Counted from the stretch's first letter, positions 6,926 through 16,465 are shown. The stretch is DNA of 35,781 nt from Prevotella sp. tf2-5 (GCF_900115435.1 NZ_FOWK01000017.1:1-35781); one strand, 5' to 3'. Numbers and translations: made by a program. Notes: generated by a model not told the origin, from the sequence alone.

Positions 6926-8707
6926 TCAATCTTCAATCTCCGACAACTCCAGCCAGCGCATGGATTTCTCATCTAACTCGTCTTTCAACAGTGGGAGACG
7001 CTTGCTCTTCTCCGTCAACTCCTCCACGCTCAACGTACCACTGCACAGTTGTTCCTCCAGCATACGCTGTTCCTCCTCCAAGGCGGCAATCTCACGCTCC
7101 AGCTGTTCCAGTTCCCGTTTCTCCTTATAGGACAGACGGCGACGGTCGTCGTGGCGATAGCTCGACTTTGTCTGAGGACTCTGAGTACTCTGAGTACTCT
7201 GAGAGCTCTGGTCCTGCAGCCCCTGCCACTCCCGATACTGCGTATAGTTCCCTGGGAAATCCTTGACCTCACCATTGCCCTTGAACACCAGCAGGTGGTC
7301 GACGACCTTATCCATGAAATAGCGGTCGTGACTCACCACGATCACACACCCAGGGAAATCCTGCAGGTATTCCTCAAGGATCTGCAGCGTCACAATATCA
7401 AGGTCGTTTGTCGGCTCGTCGAGTACGAGGAAGTTAGGATTCCTCATCAGCACCGTACAGAGATAGAGTTTGCGGCGCTCTCCCCCACTGAGCTTGTACA
7501 CATAATTATATTGTTGCTCGGGGGTGAAGAGGAAATACTGCAACAACTGGGAGGCGGAGAGCTTCTTACCACCTCCTAACTCGACATAGTCCGCGATAGC
7601 GGTGATGACATCAATAACCTTCTGGTTCTCGTCAAACTGCAAGCCCTCTTGTGAGAAATAACCGAAACGGACGGTATCGCCAATGACGATACGTCCCTCA
7701 TCCGGCTGTATTTGCGACAACAGCATCTTGAGGAAGGTAGACTTTCCCGTACCATTATTCCCCACGATACCCATCTTCTCGAAACGCGAGAAGTTATAAT
7801 AGAAGTCCTTGAGGATGACGATATCATCGAAACGCTTCGAGATATACTGGCATTCAAAAATCTTAGAGCCGATGTACACGTTGCTAGCCTTCAGACGTAA
7901 CTGGCGTTCCTCCATCCGTTGTTTTGCCACCTTCTCCAACTCATAGAAAGCCTCCTCACGATAACGAGCCTTATGACCACGAGCCTGCGGCATCCGACGC
8001 ATCCACTCCAGCTCCGTACGATAGAGATTGTTGGCTCGTGCGATCTCCGCCCGTCTGGCATCCACCCGTTCTTGTCGTTTCTCCAGATAATAGGAGTAGT
8101 TGCCACGATAAGTATAGATGGTATGGTCGTCCAATTCCAAGATGACGGAGCAGACACGATCCAGAAAGAAACGGTCATGCGTCACCATCAGCAAGGTCTT
8201 GTTACCTCTTCCCAGATAACCTTCGAGCCATTCTATCATCTCCAAGTCAAGGTGGTTGGTAGGCTCGTCAAGAATCAGCAGGTCAGGCTCCATCAGCAAC
8301 ACGTTAGCAAGAGCCACCCGTTTCTGCTGACCACCGCTCAGTTGTCCCATCGGCTGGTTGAGGTCGCGTATCTTCAACTGTGTCAGCACCTGTTTAGCCT
8401 TCAGCACCTTCTCCTCTTCCCCATGATGATTAAAACAGGCGTCAAGGACACTCTCCTGAGGGTCAAACTGAGGTGACTGCTCCAAGAAACCGATCGTCAG
8501 GTCACGACGGAAGATGATATCCCCCGTATCGTGTCCTTCCTTACCAGCGAGTACAGAGAGTAACGTGGATTTGCCCATTCCGTTCTTGGCGATCAGTCCC
8601 ACCTTCTGTCCTTCGGCAATACTGAAACTGATGTTACTGAACAGGTTCAGTGCCCCGAACGACTTCGAGAGGTTCTGTACGTCAACGTATGGAGTATCCT
8701 TAGCCAT
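6926..8707 (-). CDS. ABC-F ATPase, Uup-like
   Basis: A 593-residue soluble protein with two ABC domains and no membrane segments. Walker A motifs are [12 protein letters not shown] (about 37-48) and [12 protein letters not shown]. Signature motifs are [11 protein letters not shown] and [11 protein letters not shown]. Walker B motifs are [13 protein letters not shown] and [13 protein letters not shown], each followed by the switch histidine (THDR, SHDR). A linker helical pair sits between the domains. The C-terminus has a Ser/Thr/Gln-rich linker followed by a charged coiled coil ([20 protein letters not shown]), as in Uup. ABC-F proteins act on the ribosome E-site; Uup also binds branched DNA. 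The first Walker A has Lys-Asn where most have Gly/Pro-Asn. It overlaps engB by 8 bp. Confidence 0.93.
   Translation of the reverse strand: MAKDTPYVDVQNLSKSFGALNLFSNISFSIAEGQKVGLIAKNGMGKSTLLSVLAGKEGHDTGDIIFRRDLTIGFLEQSPQFDPQESVLDACFNHHGEEEKVLKAKQVLTQLKIRDLNQPMGQLSGGQQKRVALANVLLMEPDLLILDEPTNHLDLEMIEWLEGYLGRGNKTLLMVTHDRFFLDRVCSVILELDDHTIYTYRGNYSYYLEKRQERVDARRAEIARANNLYRTELEWMRRMPQARGHKARYREEAFYELEKVAKQRMEERQLRLKASNVYIGSKIFECQYISKRFDDIVILKDFYYNFSRFEKMGIVGNNGTGKSTFLKMLLSQIQPDEGRIVIGDTVRFGYFSQEGLQFDENQKVIDVITAIADYVELGGGKKLSASQLLQYFLFTPEQQYNYVYKLSGGERRKLYLCTVLMRNPNFLVLDEPTNDLDIVTLQILEEYLQDFPGCVIVVSHDRYFMDKVVDHLLVFKGNGEVKDFPGNYTQYREWQGLQDQSSQSTQSTQSPQTKSSYRHDDRRRLSYKEKRELEQLEREIAALEEEQRMLEEQLCSGTLSVEELTEKSKRLPLLKDELDEKSMRWLELSEIED
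7172..7207. repeat. in-frame 9-bp tandem repeat in the ABC-F linker
   Basis: Four consecutive 9-bp units on the plus strand: CTGAGGACT, CTGAGTACT twice, and CTGAGAGCT. They encode the Gln/Ser/Thr-rich linker before the C-terminal coiled coil of the ABC-F protein. Copy changes would stay in frame. Confidence 0.85.
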
Positions 8708-9308
8708 TACCCTTCAGTTCTCTATTAATCCTGTCGATATAGTCCAGCACCTCGTCCCTGCCCTGTTTCTTCTCGGCAGATGTCAGGAACATAGGAGGCA
8801 GCTCCTCCCAGGTCTCCAGCAACTTGTTCTTATATGCCTCCACACTCTGGTTTGCCTTGTTTGCCGTCAACTTATCCGCTTTGGTGAAGACGATGGCGAA
8901 GGGGATACTGGATAGCCCTAACCACTCGATGAACTCCAAGTCTATCTTCTGGGGCTCCAGTCGGATATCCACCAGCACGAAGACATTCACCAGTTGCTCA
9001 CGCTGCAGGATATAGCCGCGGATCATCTGATCCAACTTGTCTACCTCTTTCTTCGAACGCTTGGCATAGCCGTATCCGGGCAGGTCGACCAAGTACCATT
9101 CCTTATTAATAATAAAATGGTTGATAAGCAACGTCTTGCCAGGTGTCGAGGAAGTCTTGGCGAGTTTCTTATTGTTGGTCAGCATGTTAATCAAACTCGA
9201 CTTACCCACATTAGAGCGTCCGATAAAGGCATACTCCGGTTTTGTGTCTTTGGGACACATACTTACCATCGGGGCACTCAGCGAAAATTCAGCAGTTTTT
9301 ATATCCAT
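8700..9308 (-). CDS. engB: ribosome biogenesis GTP-binding protein EngB (YihA/YsxC)
   Basis: A 202-residue GTPase read from the ATG at 9308; the seven in-frame codons upstream lie in the promoter. G1 is [14 protein letters not shown]2 contains SSTPGKT, G3 is [10 protein letters not shown]4 is FTKADK, and G5 is in LTSAEKKQG. Length and motif order match the family, which assists 50S subunit assembly. First gene of a six-gene minus-strand operon (engB, ABC-F, recR, membrane protein, GT2, GNAT), with an 8-bp overlap into the ABC-F gene. Confidence 0.96.
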   Translation of the reverse strand: MDIKTAEFSLSAPMVSMCPKDTKPEYAFIGRSNVGKSSLINMLTNNKKLAKTSSTPGKTLLINHFIINKEWYLVDLPGYGYAKRSKKEVDKLDQMIRGYILQREQLVNVFVLVDIRLEPQKIDLEFIEWLGLSSIPFAIVFTKADKLTANKANQSVEAYKNKLLETWEELPPMFLTSAEKKQGRDEVLDYIDRINRELKGNG

Positions 9309-9326
9309 CGCTCTACGTTTTGCTTG

Positions 9327-9359
9327 CAAAGGTACGATTAAGTGAGAAGAAAACCAAAA
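9327..9359 (-). promoter_or_regulatory. promoter of the engB operon
   Basis: Minus strand TACCTTTG at 9327-9334 with TTTTGG at 9354-9359, 19 bp apart. The block CTCACTTAATCGTACCTTTG (9327-9346) is nearly identical to the promoters at 10607 and 31634. The leader is about 12 nt. Confidence 0.75.
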
Positions 9360-9384
9360 GATTTTTGAGTTTTCTCGAACGGGA

Positions 9385-9409
9385 GTACCTTAAACGAAGT
9401 TAAAGGTAC
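9385..9409. repeat. short inverted repeat
   Basis: GTACCTTAAAC-gaa-GTTAAAGGTAC, 10 of 11 positions paired, behind the engB promoter. The adjoining 9414-9431 (TTTATCTCCTTCTATA) recurs at about 10307-10322. Confidence 0.7.
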
Positions 9410-9473
9410 AACTTTTATCTCCTTCTATATTATCATCATGTTAAATGTCGCCATGATTAAATTATTTAATCTA

Positions 9474-10040
9474 TCAAATGTTGCGAAGGTAGTATTTGTT
9501 CTTTTGCTTTAAGGCATCAATAAATGTTTGTTCATCTGTATCCAAGGAATGAATAACAATACTTGTCAGTGCACAGCTATTTGTCATATAGACCATTCTT
9601 AAGAAAAAGTTATGTTTCCTGATTCCTTGGTATGCGATGAGATTATCTCTGTCTTTTACTTCAATGCGATATTCGACAATGTTGTTTCTCGTATTCTTTA
9701 TCCTATAAATACCTGTTATTTCATCCCATGGTATACAAATATAGTCATTAATCCATGCATTATATTGTCGCATTTCTTTGGGGGTAAAAATCAATACTGG
9801 CAGTCCTTTTGAAACAAAAAAATAGGTACGAAAAGCAGGATAGAGTCCGAACATGATTAAAATGAACAGGAAAGGGCTTGCATATAAACATATCTTTTGT
9901 TTTATTGAAGCTGTCTCTGCACAGAAAGAAGGAAACATATAAATATAGCCCCCTAAGTATATGATTGCTGTAAGAAGCAATATAAATAGTCCTTTAAAAA
10001 TCTTTCCCTTTTTAGAATAAAAATTGACTGTCTCTTCCAT
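9474..10040 (-). CDS. two-TM membrane protein, STM3941-like (tentative)
   Basis: A 188-residue protein. Residues 1-12 are polar (MEETVNFYSKKG). Two membrane spans follow at about 16-35 (LFILLLTAIIYLGGYIYM) and 50-68 (LYASPFLFILIMFGLYPAF). The cytoplasmic C-terminal domain of about 110 residues is rich in beta strands with IPWDEITGIYRIK and EYRIEVKD. The VxFYxSKxK opening, two spans and the PWDEI strand resemble the STM3941/PH-like family seen in Bacteroidota, but I hold this loosely. AT-rich relative to the neighbouring operons. Monocistronic, flanked on both sides by repeat-containing intergenic DNA. Confidence 0.75.
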   Translation of the reverse strand: MEETVNFYSKKGKIFKGLFILLLTAIIYLGGYIYMFPSFCAETASIKQKICLYASPFLFILIMFGLYPAFRTYFFVSKGLPVLIFTPKEMRQYNAWINDYICIPWDEITGIYRIKNTRNNIVEYRIEVKDRDNLIAYQGIRKHNFFLRMVYMTNSCALTSIVIHSLDTDEQTFIDALKQKNKYYLRNI

Positions 10041-10085
10041 TTTATGCTATATTTGCGAATATTTCTTAGTTCAGGAAAATCATGG

Positions 10086-10300
10086 GGTCAGTTCTAGTGA
10101 TCATTTACTTGTAGTCTTCGTCATCCTCAAAGATGTCCTGACGATTGATGCGAGAATTACATGGTAGATACCTGTCCCACTTTTCTTCCATATCTGTCAC
10201 GCCATATTCTTTCCTGAATATCGCCTAACGAATGCAAAAATACTAACATTTTCTGATACAACCAAATTAATTACTAAAAATGATTACTAGAACCATGACC
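10086..10300. repeat. inverted repeat pair enclosing a gene fragment
   Basis: The left arm (10086-10106, GGTCAGTTCTAGTGATCATT and one more T) and the reverse complement of the right arm (10278-10300, GGTCATGGTTCTAGTAATCA and TTT) agree at about 20 positions, allowing a 2-bp gap. They enclose about 170 bp that includes a decayed gene end. It could be a small non-autonomous element. Confidence 0.5.
10105..10224 (-). pseudogene. orphan gene end (39 codons)
   Basis: A start-less minus-strand stretch encodes KEYGVTDMEEKWDRYLPCNS and ends IFEDDEDYK plus stop. The acidic tail and codon use look like a genuine protein end, but an in-frame TAG lies just upstream (10225-10227). Family unknown. It sits inside the inverted repeat pair. 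Confidence 0.35.
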
Positions 10301-10492
10301 AATTTTTTATCTCCTTCTATAAAATGATTGCGCAGGAAAGTGGGACTTTAGGGTACCACTATTTCCCTACACGTAATTTTTAAAACCCTTGTCACCCTTG
10401 CCGCCTTGCAAAACTATTTGACTGTCAGATGGTTGTGGGTAACAACGTAGCGGCAACGGTGACAACGAATATAAAGAAGTATCTACTATGAA

Positions 10493-10558
10493 AGTAAATT
10501 CAGTGTGTTTACTCAGTAAATTCAGTGAATTTACTCACCAAATTCAGTGAATTTACTG
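10493..10558. repeat. 22-bp palindromic tandem repeat array, three units
   Basis: Three units start at 10493, 10515 and 10537, exactly 22 bp apart. The unit core AGTAAATTCA-G-TGAATTTACT is a near-perfect palindrome; unit 1 has TG for AA in the right arm. The remaining DNA of this gap (10301-10492) shows no gene. Confidence 0.9.
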
Positions 10559-10595
10559 AGATAGGAGATATCGGAAATAAAAAACAACTTTTTCC

Positions 10596-10626
10596 TTTGT
10601 ATTTCGCTCACTTATTCGTACCTTTG
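10596..10626 (+). promoter_or_regulatory. promoter of the MBL-rubredoxin gene
   Basis: TTTG (10596-10599) and TACCTTTG (10619-10626), spaced 19 bp. The block CTCACTTATTCGTACCTTTG repeats the engB and MNT promoters. The leader to the ATG at 10726 is about 90 nt. Confidence 0.75.
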
Positions 10627-10725
10627 TACGGAAGACGGTACAGGGGACTGATTCCTGTTTCACTAAAACGTAAAAACAAGAACTATACATATTTTCTTTT
10701 ATTAATAACTAAAACCAATACATTT

Positions 10726-11667
10726 ATGGAAATCAAAGCAGTAAAATTCAGACGTGACGGGTTCTATACCCAACCATTCGTTATGGGTGGCGAAGACGGA
10801 AGAGAGAAATATGACCAAAACATCCGCTATCGTGGCAGTCTGCAGAACTATCTGATTGACACAGGCAGCGAGGTGATTCTAGTTGATACTGGTATCCCAG
10901 CAGGAACTCCTGAGGAGGTACCCGATGAGACTTCATTTGGTTTTACGGGGAAGGACATCTGTACATATATGGAAGCTTTTGCGGCTCTTGGCTATAAGCC
11001 CGAGCAGGTAACGAAAATATTGCTGACCCATCGTCATGCAGACCATAGTGGTGAACTGAAAAGCTTTCCCAATGCAAAAGTTTATGTAAACCAAGATGAG
11101 ATGGATGCTGCCGAGTTGCAAGGACTCACCAACCTCGTTCCTGTAAGTTACACTGATGGACCTTATTACAATTTCCCAGAGGCACAGAAGATCCAGGATG
11201 GTATCTATCTCATCAAAGCGAAAGGACATACTAAAGGTAACAGCATCATCATTGTCGAGATGGATGGATTGTTCTATATGATACATGGTGATATCACTTA
11301 TGTGGATGAAGCCTTGTATGAAGATAAGCTATCTGTGGTATATGATGACCTGTCAGCTGCTCGCGAGACACAGAATCGTATTCGTGAGTTCATCCGCAAC
11401 CACCCGACAGTCTACTGCGGAACTCATACTCCTCAGGGTTATGAAAACTTGGAGACTAAGCGCGTGATGGATCTGGACAATCCTGTTCCGACTGTTCTTG
11501 CAGAAGTGGATTTCTCCAAACAAGAAGCTTCTGGCAAGTACGTCTGCTCCATCTGTGGCTATGTGTATGATCCTGCAGAGCATGATGGCGTAGCGTTCGA
11601 AGATCTGCCAGATGACTGGAAGTGCCCACGCTGCAAACAAAGCAAGGAGAAATTCAACAAAGCATGA
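10726..11667 (+). CDS. MBL-fold metallo-hydrolase fused to a C-terminal rubredoxin domain
   Basis: A 313-residue protein started at MEIKAVKF. An upstream extension to 10525 would run through the promoter and the 22-bp repeats, so it is rejected. Residues 35-240 are a metallo-beta-lactamase domain with THRHADH (His102, His104, Asp106, His107), His168, Asp189 (HGD) and His234, a full two-metal site. This resembles lactonase/glyoxalase-II-like hydrolases. Residues 270-312 are a rubredoxin domain: CSIC (274, 277), [24 protein letters not shown] (300, 303), a full Fe(Cys)4 site. No flavodoxin domain is present, unlike ROO/FprA oxygen reductases. The rubredoxin suggests an electron-transfer or redox-sensing role. 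Cytoplasmic, apparently monocistronic. Confidence 0.93.
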   Translation: MEIKAVKFRRDGFYTQPFVMGGEDGREKYDQNIRYRGSLQNYLIDTGSEVILVDTGIPAGTPEEVPDETSFGFTGKDICTYMEAFAALGYKPEQVTKILLTHRHADHSGELKSFPNAKVYVNQDEMDAAELQGLTNLVPVSYTDGPYYNFPEAQKIQDGIYLIKAKGHTKGNSIIIVEMDGLFYMIHGDITYVDEALYEDKLSVVYDDLSAARETQNRIREFIRNHPTVYCGTHTPQGYENLETKRVMDLDNPVPTVLAEVDFSKQEASGKYVCSICGYVYDPAEHDGVAFEDLPDDWKCPRCKQSKEKFNKA

Positions 11668-11816
11668 CAGCAGGTACTGGAACCTGTTTCACCAGAAATA
11701 TTAAACAGCATCATCTATTATACCCCCATCGTGATGCCTGGAATACCCCCATAGGAGATATGGGAACAAGGGATGCAAGGCATCGGAATAAAAAGCAACT
11801 AACAGGGGTGTTTTTC

Positions 11817-11904
11817 GAAGGCGGCACCTCCTGCCTGCGAAGGTGCCGCCTTCAAGGGTCGAAGGTGCCGCCTTCAAGGGTCGAAGGTGCCGCCTTCATA
11901 GATG
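11817..11904. repeat. 22-bp GC-rich tandem repeat array, four units
   Basis: Units start at 11817, 11839, 11861 and 11883. Unit 1 carries GAAGGCGGCACCT, which is the exact inverse of the AGGTGCCGCCTTC core in units 2-4, so units 1 and 2 form a perfect 13-bp hairpin. It may also serve as the terminator region of the MBL gene. The upstream part of the gap (11733-11784) holds nested inverted repeats GATGCCT/AGGCATC and CCCATA/TATGGG. Confidence 0.92.
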
Positions 11905-11980
11905 GAGGGTTAGACTGTCTAAATTAGTCGGAATACAAAATAAATTTCCTGCAATGTGCACAGATATGGAAAAAATACCG

Positions 11981-11988
11981 TACCTTTG
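11981..11988 (+). promoter_or_regulatory. -7 element of the pyrBI promoter
   Basis: TACCTTTG, 35 bp before the pyrB ATG; the -33 region (about 11955-11960) is weak. AAAGGAG at 12008-12014 precedes the ATG by 8 bp, an unusually good ribosome binding site that fixes the start at 12023. Confidence 0.6.
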
Positions 11989-12022
11989 TACGGATAAATC
12001 AAAACCTAAAGGAGCACAATAT

Positions 12023-12970
12023 ATGGAAAAGCATGATTTTGTAACCATTGCTGACCTCACCCGTGAGAAGATTCTCTATATGATAGAGATGGCACAGGAG
12101 TTTGAGAAGCATCCTAACCGAGAGATATTGAAAGGAAAAGTGGTCGCTACCCTCTTCTTCGAGCCCTCCACCCGTACCCGTCTGAGTTTCGAGACTGCCG
12201 CAAACAGACTGGGTGCCCGTGTCATCGGTTTCGCTGACCCGAAGATTACCAGCGGTACGAAGGGAGAGACGCTGAAAGACACCATCTCGATGGTGGCGAA
12301 CTACGCTGACGTCATCGTGATGCGTCATTTCATAGAAGGTGCCGCGCAGTATGCCTCTGAGGTCACTGAGGTACCTATCGTCAACGCCGGTGACGGTGCG
12401 CACCAGCATCCCTCACAATGTATGCTCGACCTCTATAGTATCTACAAGACACAAGGGACCCTCGACAACCTGAACATCTATCTGGTCGGTGACTTGAAAT
12501 ACGGTCGTACAGTCCACTCCCTGCTCATGGCGATGCGTCATTTCAACCCCACCTTCCATTTCGTGGCACCTAAAGAGCTCGCCATGCCGAATGAGTACAA
12601 GCTATACTGCAAGGAGCACGGTATCAAGTTCCAGGAGCATACCGCCTTCAACGAGAAGGTGATTGCCGACGCGGATATCCTGTATATGACGAGAGTCCAG
12701 AAGGAGCGTTTCTCCGACCTGATGGAATACGAGCGTGTCAAGAACGTGTATATCCTGAATAACGACATGCTGCGTCTTGCCAAGCCGAATATGAAGATCC
12801 TGCACCCACTGCCCCGTGTCAATGAGATCGCGTATGATGTGGATGAGAACCCGCATGCCTACTATATCCAGCAGGCAGGCAACGGACTCTTTGCCCGTGA
12901 GGCGATCTTCTGTGATGTGCTCGGTATCAGTTTAGAAGAAGTAAAGAACGATAAAACGATTATATCATGA
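12023..12970 (+). CDS. pyrB: aspartate carbamoyltransferase catalytic subunit PyrB
   Basis: A 315-residue enzyme making N-carbamoyl-aspartate from carbamoyl phosphate and aspartate, the second step of pyrimidine synthesis. It carries the carbamoyl-phosphate site [11 protein letters not shown] (about residues 50-60), the KGETLKDT loop, MRHFIEGAA, the [11 protein letters not shown] aspartate-side motif and HPLPRVNEI near the C-terminus. The start is the ATG after the AAAGGAG box; an in-frame extension back to 11843 would translate the repeat array and is rejected. It overlaps pyrI by 4 bp (ATGA). The carbamoyl phosphate is supplied by the synthetase whose large subunit, carB, lies at 26428. Confidence 0.98.
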   Translation: MEKHDFVTIADLTREKILYMIEMAQEFEKHPNREILKGKVVATLFFEPSTRTRLSFETAANRLGARVIGFADPKITSGTKGETLKDTISMVANYADVIVMRHFIEGAAQYASEVTEVPIVNAGDGAHQHPSQCMLDLYSIYKTQGTLDNLNIYLVGDLKYGRTVHSLLMAMRHFNPTFHFVAPKELAMPNEYKLYCKEHGIKFQEHTAFNEKVIADADILYMTRVQKERFSDLMEYERVKNVYILNNDMLRLAKPNMKILHPLPRVNEIAYDVDENPHAYYIQQAGNGLFAREAIFCDVLGISLEEVKNDKTIIS

Positions 12971-13413
12971 ACAAGAACCAGATGCTCGTTGCCGCTATTG
13001 AGAACGGCACCGTAATAGACCACATACCTTCCGAGAAGACCTATCAGGTGGCACAGTTGCTGAAGCTTGACGAACTGGGCACACCTGTCACCATCGGCTA
13101 TAACTTCCCCTCCAAGAAAGTGGGAAAGAAAGGGTTTATCAAAGTAGAGAACAAATGGTTCACGGATGAGGAGATCTCCCGTCTCTCCGTTGTTGCTCCC
13201 AATGTCGTACTGAATATCATCCACGATTTTGAGGTGGTGGAGAAGAAAACCGTCCGCACCCCAGATGAAATTCGCGGTATTGTGAAATGCAACAACCCCA
13301 AGTGTATCACCAACAACGAGCCTATGCAGACCCTTTTCCATGTGACAGACGGAATACTGACCTGTCACTATTGTGAGATGGAGCAGGACATCAATAAAGT
13401 GGAACTCGTCTGA
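12967..13413 (+). CDS. pyrI: aspartate carbamoyltransferase regulatory subunit PyrI
   Basis: A 148-residue regulatory chain. The N-terminal allosteric domain has [20 protein letters not shown], with the nucleotide-binding region around residues 10-20. The C-terminal zinc domain has four cysteines in the pattern C-x4-C ... C-x2-C (CNNPKC and CHYC). It binds ATP, CTP or UTP and couples pyrimidine level to PyrB activity. It is coupled to pyrB by an ATGA overlap, and its stop codon lies inside the terminator hairpin that follows. Confidence 0.97.
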   Translation: MNKNQMLVAAIENGTVIDHIPSEKTYQVAQLLKLDELGTPVTIGYNFPSKKVGKKGFIKVENKWFTDEEISRLSVVAPNVVLNIIHDFEVVEKKTVRTPDEIRGIVKCNNPKCITNNEPMQTLFHVTDGILTCHYCEMEQDINKVELV

Positions 13414-13427
13414 GTTCCACTTTTCTT
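13396..13427 (+). terminator. intrinsic terminator of pyrBI overlapping the stop codon
   Basis: AAAGTGGAACTC / GAGTTCCACTTT form a perfect 12-bp stem with a GTCT loop followed by TTTTC. The last codons and the TGA of pyrI lie within the hairpin. It also separates pyrI from the convergent C69 peptidase gene. Confidence 0.85.
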
Positions 13428-15074
13428 TTATTCTGGTGAGGTGTAACGCTCACCGGTCTCCTTCACGAGACGACGCGCGAAAGGTTTCGGATAACCCGGT
13501 CGCTCCACCGTTGCCCCCAGTCCATATTTGCTTTGCTTAAACCGTCCCTGGCTGTCAACGGGTTTTCGTGCCATATCATTATGACGGACAATGAGGAAGA
13601 CGGCAAGTTGTTTCCAACGTGCCAGCATCCCCTGAGCCTGTACAACAGAATAGTCGTTCAGATACTCCCGCATCGCCGGTGCAGACATCGTCAGCGCTTT
13701 CTCCTCGACGGCAGGTTGTTGCATGAGATAGGCATGCTGCAAGGAGTCACGCACTTGTTTCAGGTCAGGGAACAACGCGGAATAACGGGGATAGACCATA
13801 TTGCTGACCCAGTTACATACCCAATAGGCACTCTTGTCAGAGAAGGTGATATCATTGGCTCCCGGAGCATTGAAGCATTCAGGAAGACGGGTCATTGAGC
13901 AATAGACAGGGACATAGGCAATCATATTGCCATCATCATTACCAAACCAGAAACAGCCTCCCACCTCACGGGGCAGCCAGGAGCGCATCTGCGAGACGAA
14001 AGAGAAAGCCGTCTGCTGGGTAGAGATTGGACGCTCGTTGAAATATTTTTTCCCGTCCACCTTATAATATAAAGGTGTAGGACGGTATGGCATGTGCCAG
14101 ATACCACCTCCCACATCGGTAGAGTCTATCTCCAAGGGAGTCCCCTCAAAGTGGTCACGCATGTCATTCATGACATCCTCCACACTCACTTTCTGGTCGG
14201 GCACCACCCATAGCGGCATATCCTCAGCTTCTTTGTCAATACCCATCGCCCAGGGCAGATAACGCTCCATACCCTTCTTGTGATGATTGAAGAAACTCCA
14301 GGCACGGGCATCACAGATACGGCGTCCGGAGAAGTCGGGAGCGGCATACACCATCTTCCAGGAGAATTCCTCGTCCTTACCGGTATACCATCCTTTCTTA
14401 CGGGCATACTTGATGACATTCTTAGAATAAAGCACGTTCTGCTTGTCTTTCATATCAAACTTCCCGATACGACTCTGGTTGGCATGGGCACAGATGGCAT
14501 CGTCAGGAATACGGACAGCGACCCATACGGTACGCTCTTTAGAGACAGCACGGTCAGGACCGCACCCCTGCATCTCTAATATCCATGCCTCATCAGGGTC
14601 ACAGATCGTGAATGTCTCTCCCTCGGAACAATAGCCATACTGCTCCACCAGGGTCGTCATCGTCTGAATAGCCTCACGTGCCGACTTGGCACGTTGCAGG
14701 GTGATATAGATCAGAGAGCCATAGTCAATGACTCCCGTGGAGTCCACCATCTCCTCACGACCGCCATAGGTCGTCTCACCGATAGTCACCTGCCACTCAT
14801 TGATGTTTCCCACCACATTATAGGTCTCCAGTGCCTCGTCAATCTCTCCTAAGTATTTATTGGTGTCCCACTCATACACTTTCCGCTTATCACCTTTCTG
14901 ATGCCTGGCGGCAGGATAATGGTAGAGGGGCATATAGGCGCCATAGGAGTCTGCGTTATAGCTGCAGATGACAGAGCCGTCGGTACTTGCTTTCTTCCCG
15001 ACAATCAAATTCGTACACGCATTGGCTGATGCCACCGTCATCATGACAATCGCCATTAGAAGAAATCTCCTCAT
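13428..15074 (-). CDS. secreted C69-family dipeptidase (PepD-like)
   Basis: A 548-residue N-terminal-nucleophile hydrolase. The signal peptide ends SANA and the mature chain would start with Cys20 in CTNLIVGKKASTDGSV, the C69 nucleophile that becomes the free N-terminus. Other family blocks seen are GGREEMVDS, YGYCSEGETFTICDPDEAWILE, the WVAVRIPDDAICAHANQSRI segment and WFGNDDGNM. C69 enzymes cleave dipeptides; in Bacteroidota they act in the periplasm on peptides taken from the host or diet. Last gene of a five-gene operon, 2 bp after the M23 peptidase, which suggests a shared role in peptide or wall turnover. Confidence 0.92.
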   Translation of the reverse strand: MRRFLLMAIVMMTVASANACTNLIVGKKASTDGSVICSYNADSYGAYMPLYHYPAARHQKGDKRKVYEWDTNKYLGEIDEALETYNVVGNINEWQVTIGETTYGGREEMVDSTGVIDYGSLIYITLQRAKSAREAIQTMTTLVEQYGYCSEGETFTICDPDEAWILEMQGCGPDRAVSKERTVWVAVRIPDDAICAHANQSRIGKFDMKDKQNVLYSKNVIKYARKKGWYTGKDEEFSWKMVYAAPDFSGRRICDARAWSFFNHHKKGMERYLPWAMGIDKEAEDMPLWVVPDQKVSVEDVMNDMRDHFEGTPLEIDSTDVGGGIWHMPYRPTPLYYKVDGKKYFNERPISTQQTAFSFVSQMRSWLPREVGGCFWFGNDDGNMIAYVPVYCSMTRLPECFNAPGANDITFSDKSAYWVCNWVSNMVYPRYSALFPDLKQVRDSLQHAYLMQQPAVEEKALTMSAPAMREYLNDYSVVQAQGMLARWKQLAVFLIVRHNDMARKPVDSQGRFKQSKYGLGATVERPGYPKPFARRLVKETGERYTSPE

Positions 15075-15076
15075 GA

Positions 15077-16465
15077 TTATTCTTTGTTGTTTTTTAGTTT
15101 CAGTTCATAAGTGGCTCCCAGCTCACGGATACGGGTGGTTATCCATCCGTCCTGACAAACGCCACCCATATCATGTCCGCCACTGTCAATATAGAGAAGG
15201 GACGAGTCCACACCCTCGGGTATCGCAAGACTCAGTTCCGCCCAGCCGAATAACGGACATGCCTGCTGGGCAAACGTGTAACGGTTGGAGACACTGCCCT
15301 GACCTACTTTGGGAACCACCATCAGACCCTCCTCCACCATACCTGCCGGGATGACCAGTTGCATACCCGGAAGGGAGATCATAGACAACCTGTCGTATCT
15401 CACATTATAAGATGTTCTCTTCGAGGGAGAAATCTCGCTTTTCTTCCCTAAAACCGTAAACTCATACTGTGACTCGTTACCCATGAAGTCACGAAGGATA
15501 TACGTCACACGATACGGACGCTCTTCGTTAAACAACACATAGCCATCGTTCTCGTCAGCCTGGAGGATAGGCAGTGTGACACCCTTGGGGATATACGACC
15601 GCATATACCAGGTCTTGTGATGCAGCCAGTGCTGATAGTCACCCCATGAGTTGACTTGGCGGTTACTATAGACAGGGATACGATGGACATTCGAGCGGAA
15701 CACCTCTTTTCCATCCACCTGCAATATCGTCTCACGAATACCATAATGGTTATACACCCCCTGCATATAGTCATCAGCCCACAGGGCAAAGCCTACCTTT
15801 CCCCAGGCTGTCAGCTCCTTCTCTATACGCTGGGAGGAGAAGGCGAAAGTCTGTTTGTTGTCAGACCCGTTAAACACCCCTTCTCCTGCCTGCGGACACG
15901 CCATGACACTATGTGCCTGAGGAGCTACCGAGTCATTGACATAAGGAGAAAGGAATTCCAATGGGTCCATCATGTCCCATGTCCTGGTGTCATGTATCTC
16001 CAAATGCAGATGAGGTCCCGTACTATGACCCGTATTTCCACTCAAAGCTATCAACTGTCCCTGCGAGACAGGGAAGTCAAGAGGTGTGAATCGCAAGTCT
16101 ATCTGCTCATCACCTTTTCCTGTACGATGAACCATACGCTCCAATCTCGGGGAGAACTTCTTCAGGTGACAGTAAATACTAGTATAGCCTTCGGGATGAG
16201 TGACATAGACGGCATTTCCGAAGCCGCTGATTCCCACAGTGAGACGACTCACATAGCCGTCACCGATAGAATAGATGTGTTTGCCCTCTACATTATCTGT
16301 CTTCACATCCAACCCACCATGAAAATGGTTTGGACGAGGCTCACCAAAATTACCCGCCAGTGTGATTTTGTAATCCACTGGCGGATGATATTGTACACGG
16401 TCTGCTGCCTGCGATCCGACAGCCAACAGCCAACAACTGACAGCTAACAGGCTCCGTATCAGCAT
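15077..16465 (-). CDS. M23-family metallopeptidase (LytM-like)
   Basis: A 462-residue protein with a signal peptide (LAVSCWLLAVGSQA). The peptidase domain is N-terminal: NHFHGGLDV provides His49 and Asp53, and GPHLHLEIHD provides His152 and His154, the complete zinc site of LytM/NlpD-type enzymes that cut peptidoglycan cross-bridges. GDGYVSRLTVG and YTSIYCHL are the usual connecting strands. Residues 165-462 form a large extra C-terminal region of beta character with no recognisable motif. It overlaps nadC by 7 bp at its start. Periplasmic. This architecture, domain first and a long C-terminus, is common in Bacteroidales. Confidence 0.92.
   Translation of the reverse strand: MLIRSLLAVSCWLLAVGSQAADRVQYHPPVDYKITLAGNFGEPRPNHFHGGLDVKTDNVEGKHIYSIGDGYVSRLTVGISGFGNAVYVTHPEGYTSIYCHLKKFSPRLERMVHRTGKGDEQIDLRFTPLDFPVSQGQLIALSGNTGHSTGPHLHLEIHDTRTWDMMDPLEFLSPYVNDSVAPQAHSVMACPQAGEGVFNGSDNKQTFAFSSQRIEKELTAWGKVGFALWADDYMQGVYNHYGIRETILQVDGKEVFRSNVHRIPVYSNRQVNSWGDYQHWLHHKTWYMRSYIPKGVTLPILQADENDGYVLFNEERPYRVTYILRDFMGNESQYEFTVLGKKSEISPSKRTSYNVRYDRLSMISLPGMQLVIPAGMVEEGLMVVPKVGQGSVSNRYTFAQQACPLFGWAELSLAIPEGVDSSLLYIDSGGHDMGGVCQDGWITTRIRELGATYELKLKNNKE

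Noticed and set aside
7049..7579. 176-codon plus-strand frame opposite the ABC-F gene
   Set aside because: Antisense shadow of conserved ATPase motifs.
10525..10725. N-terminal extension of the MBL-rubredoxin protein
   Set aside because: It runs through the palindromic repeats and the TACCTTTG promoter.
10493..11904. 22-bp repeats as CRISPR arrays
   Set aside because: The repeat units are directly adjacent with no spacers, and no cas genes are in the window.
11843..12022. N-terminal extension of pyrB
   Set aside because: It would translate the 22-bp repeat array and the promoter; the ATG at 12023 has a strong AAAGGAG box and matches the family start.
15656..16447. 263-codon plus-strand frame opposite the M23 gene
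   Set aside because: Antisense shadow of a clear peptidase gene with no family features or promoter.
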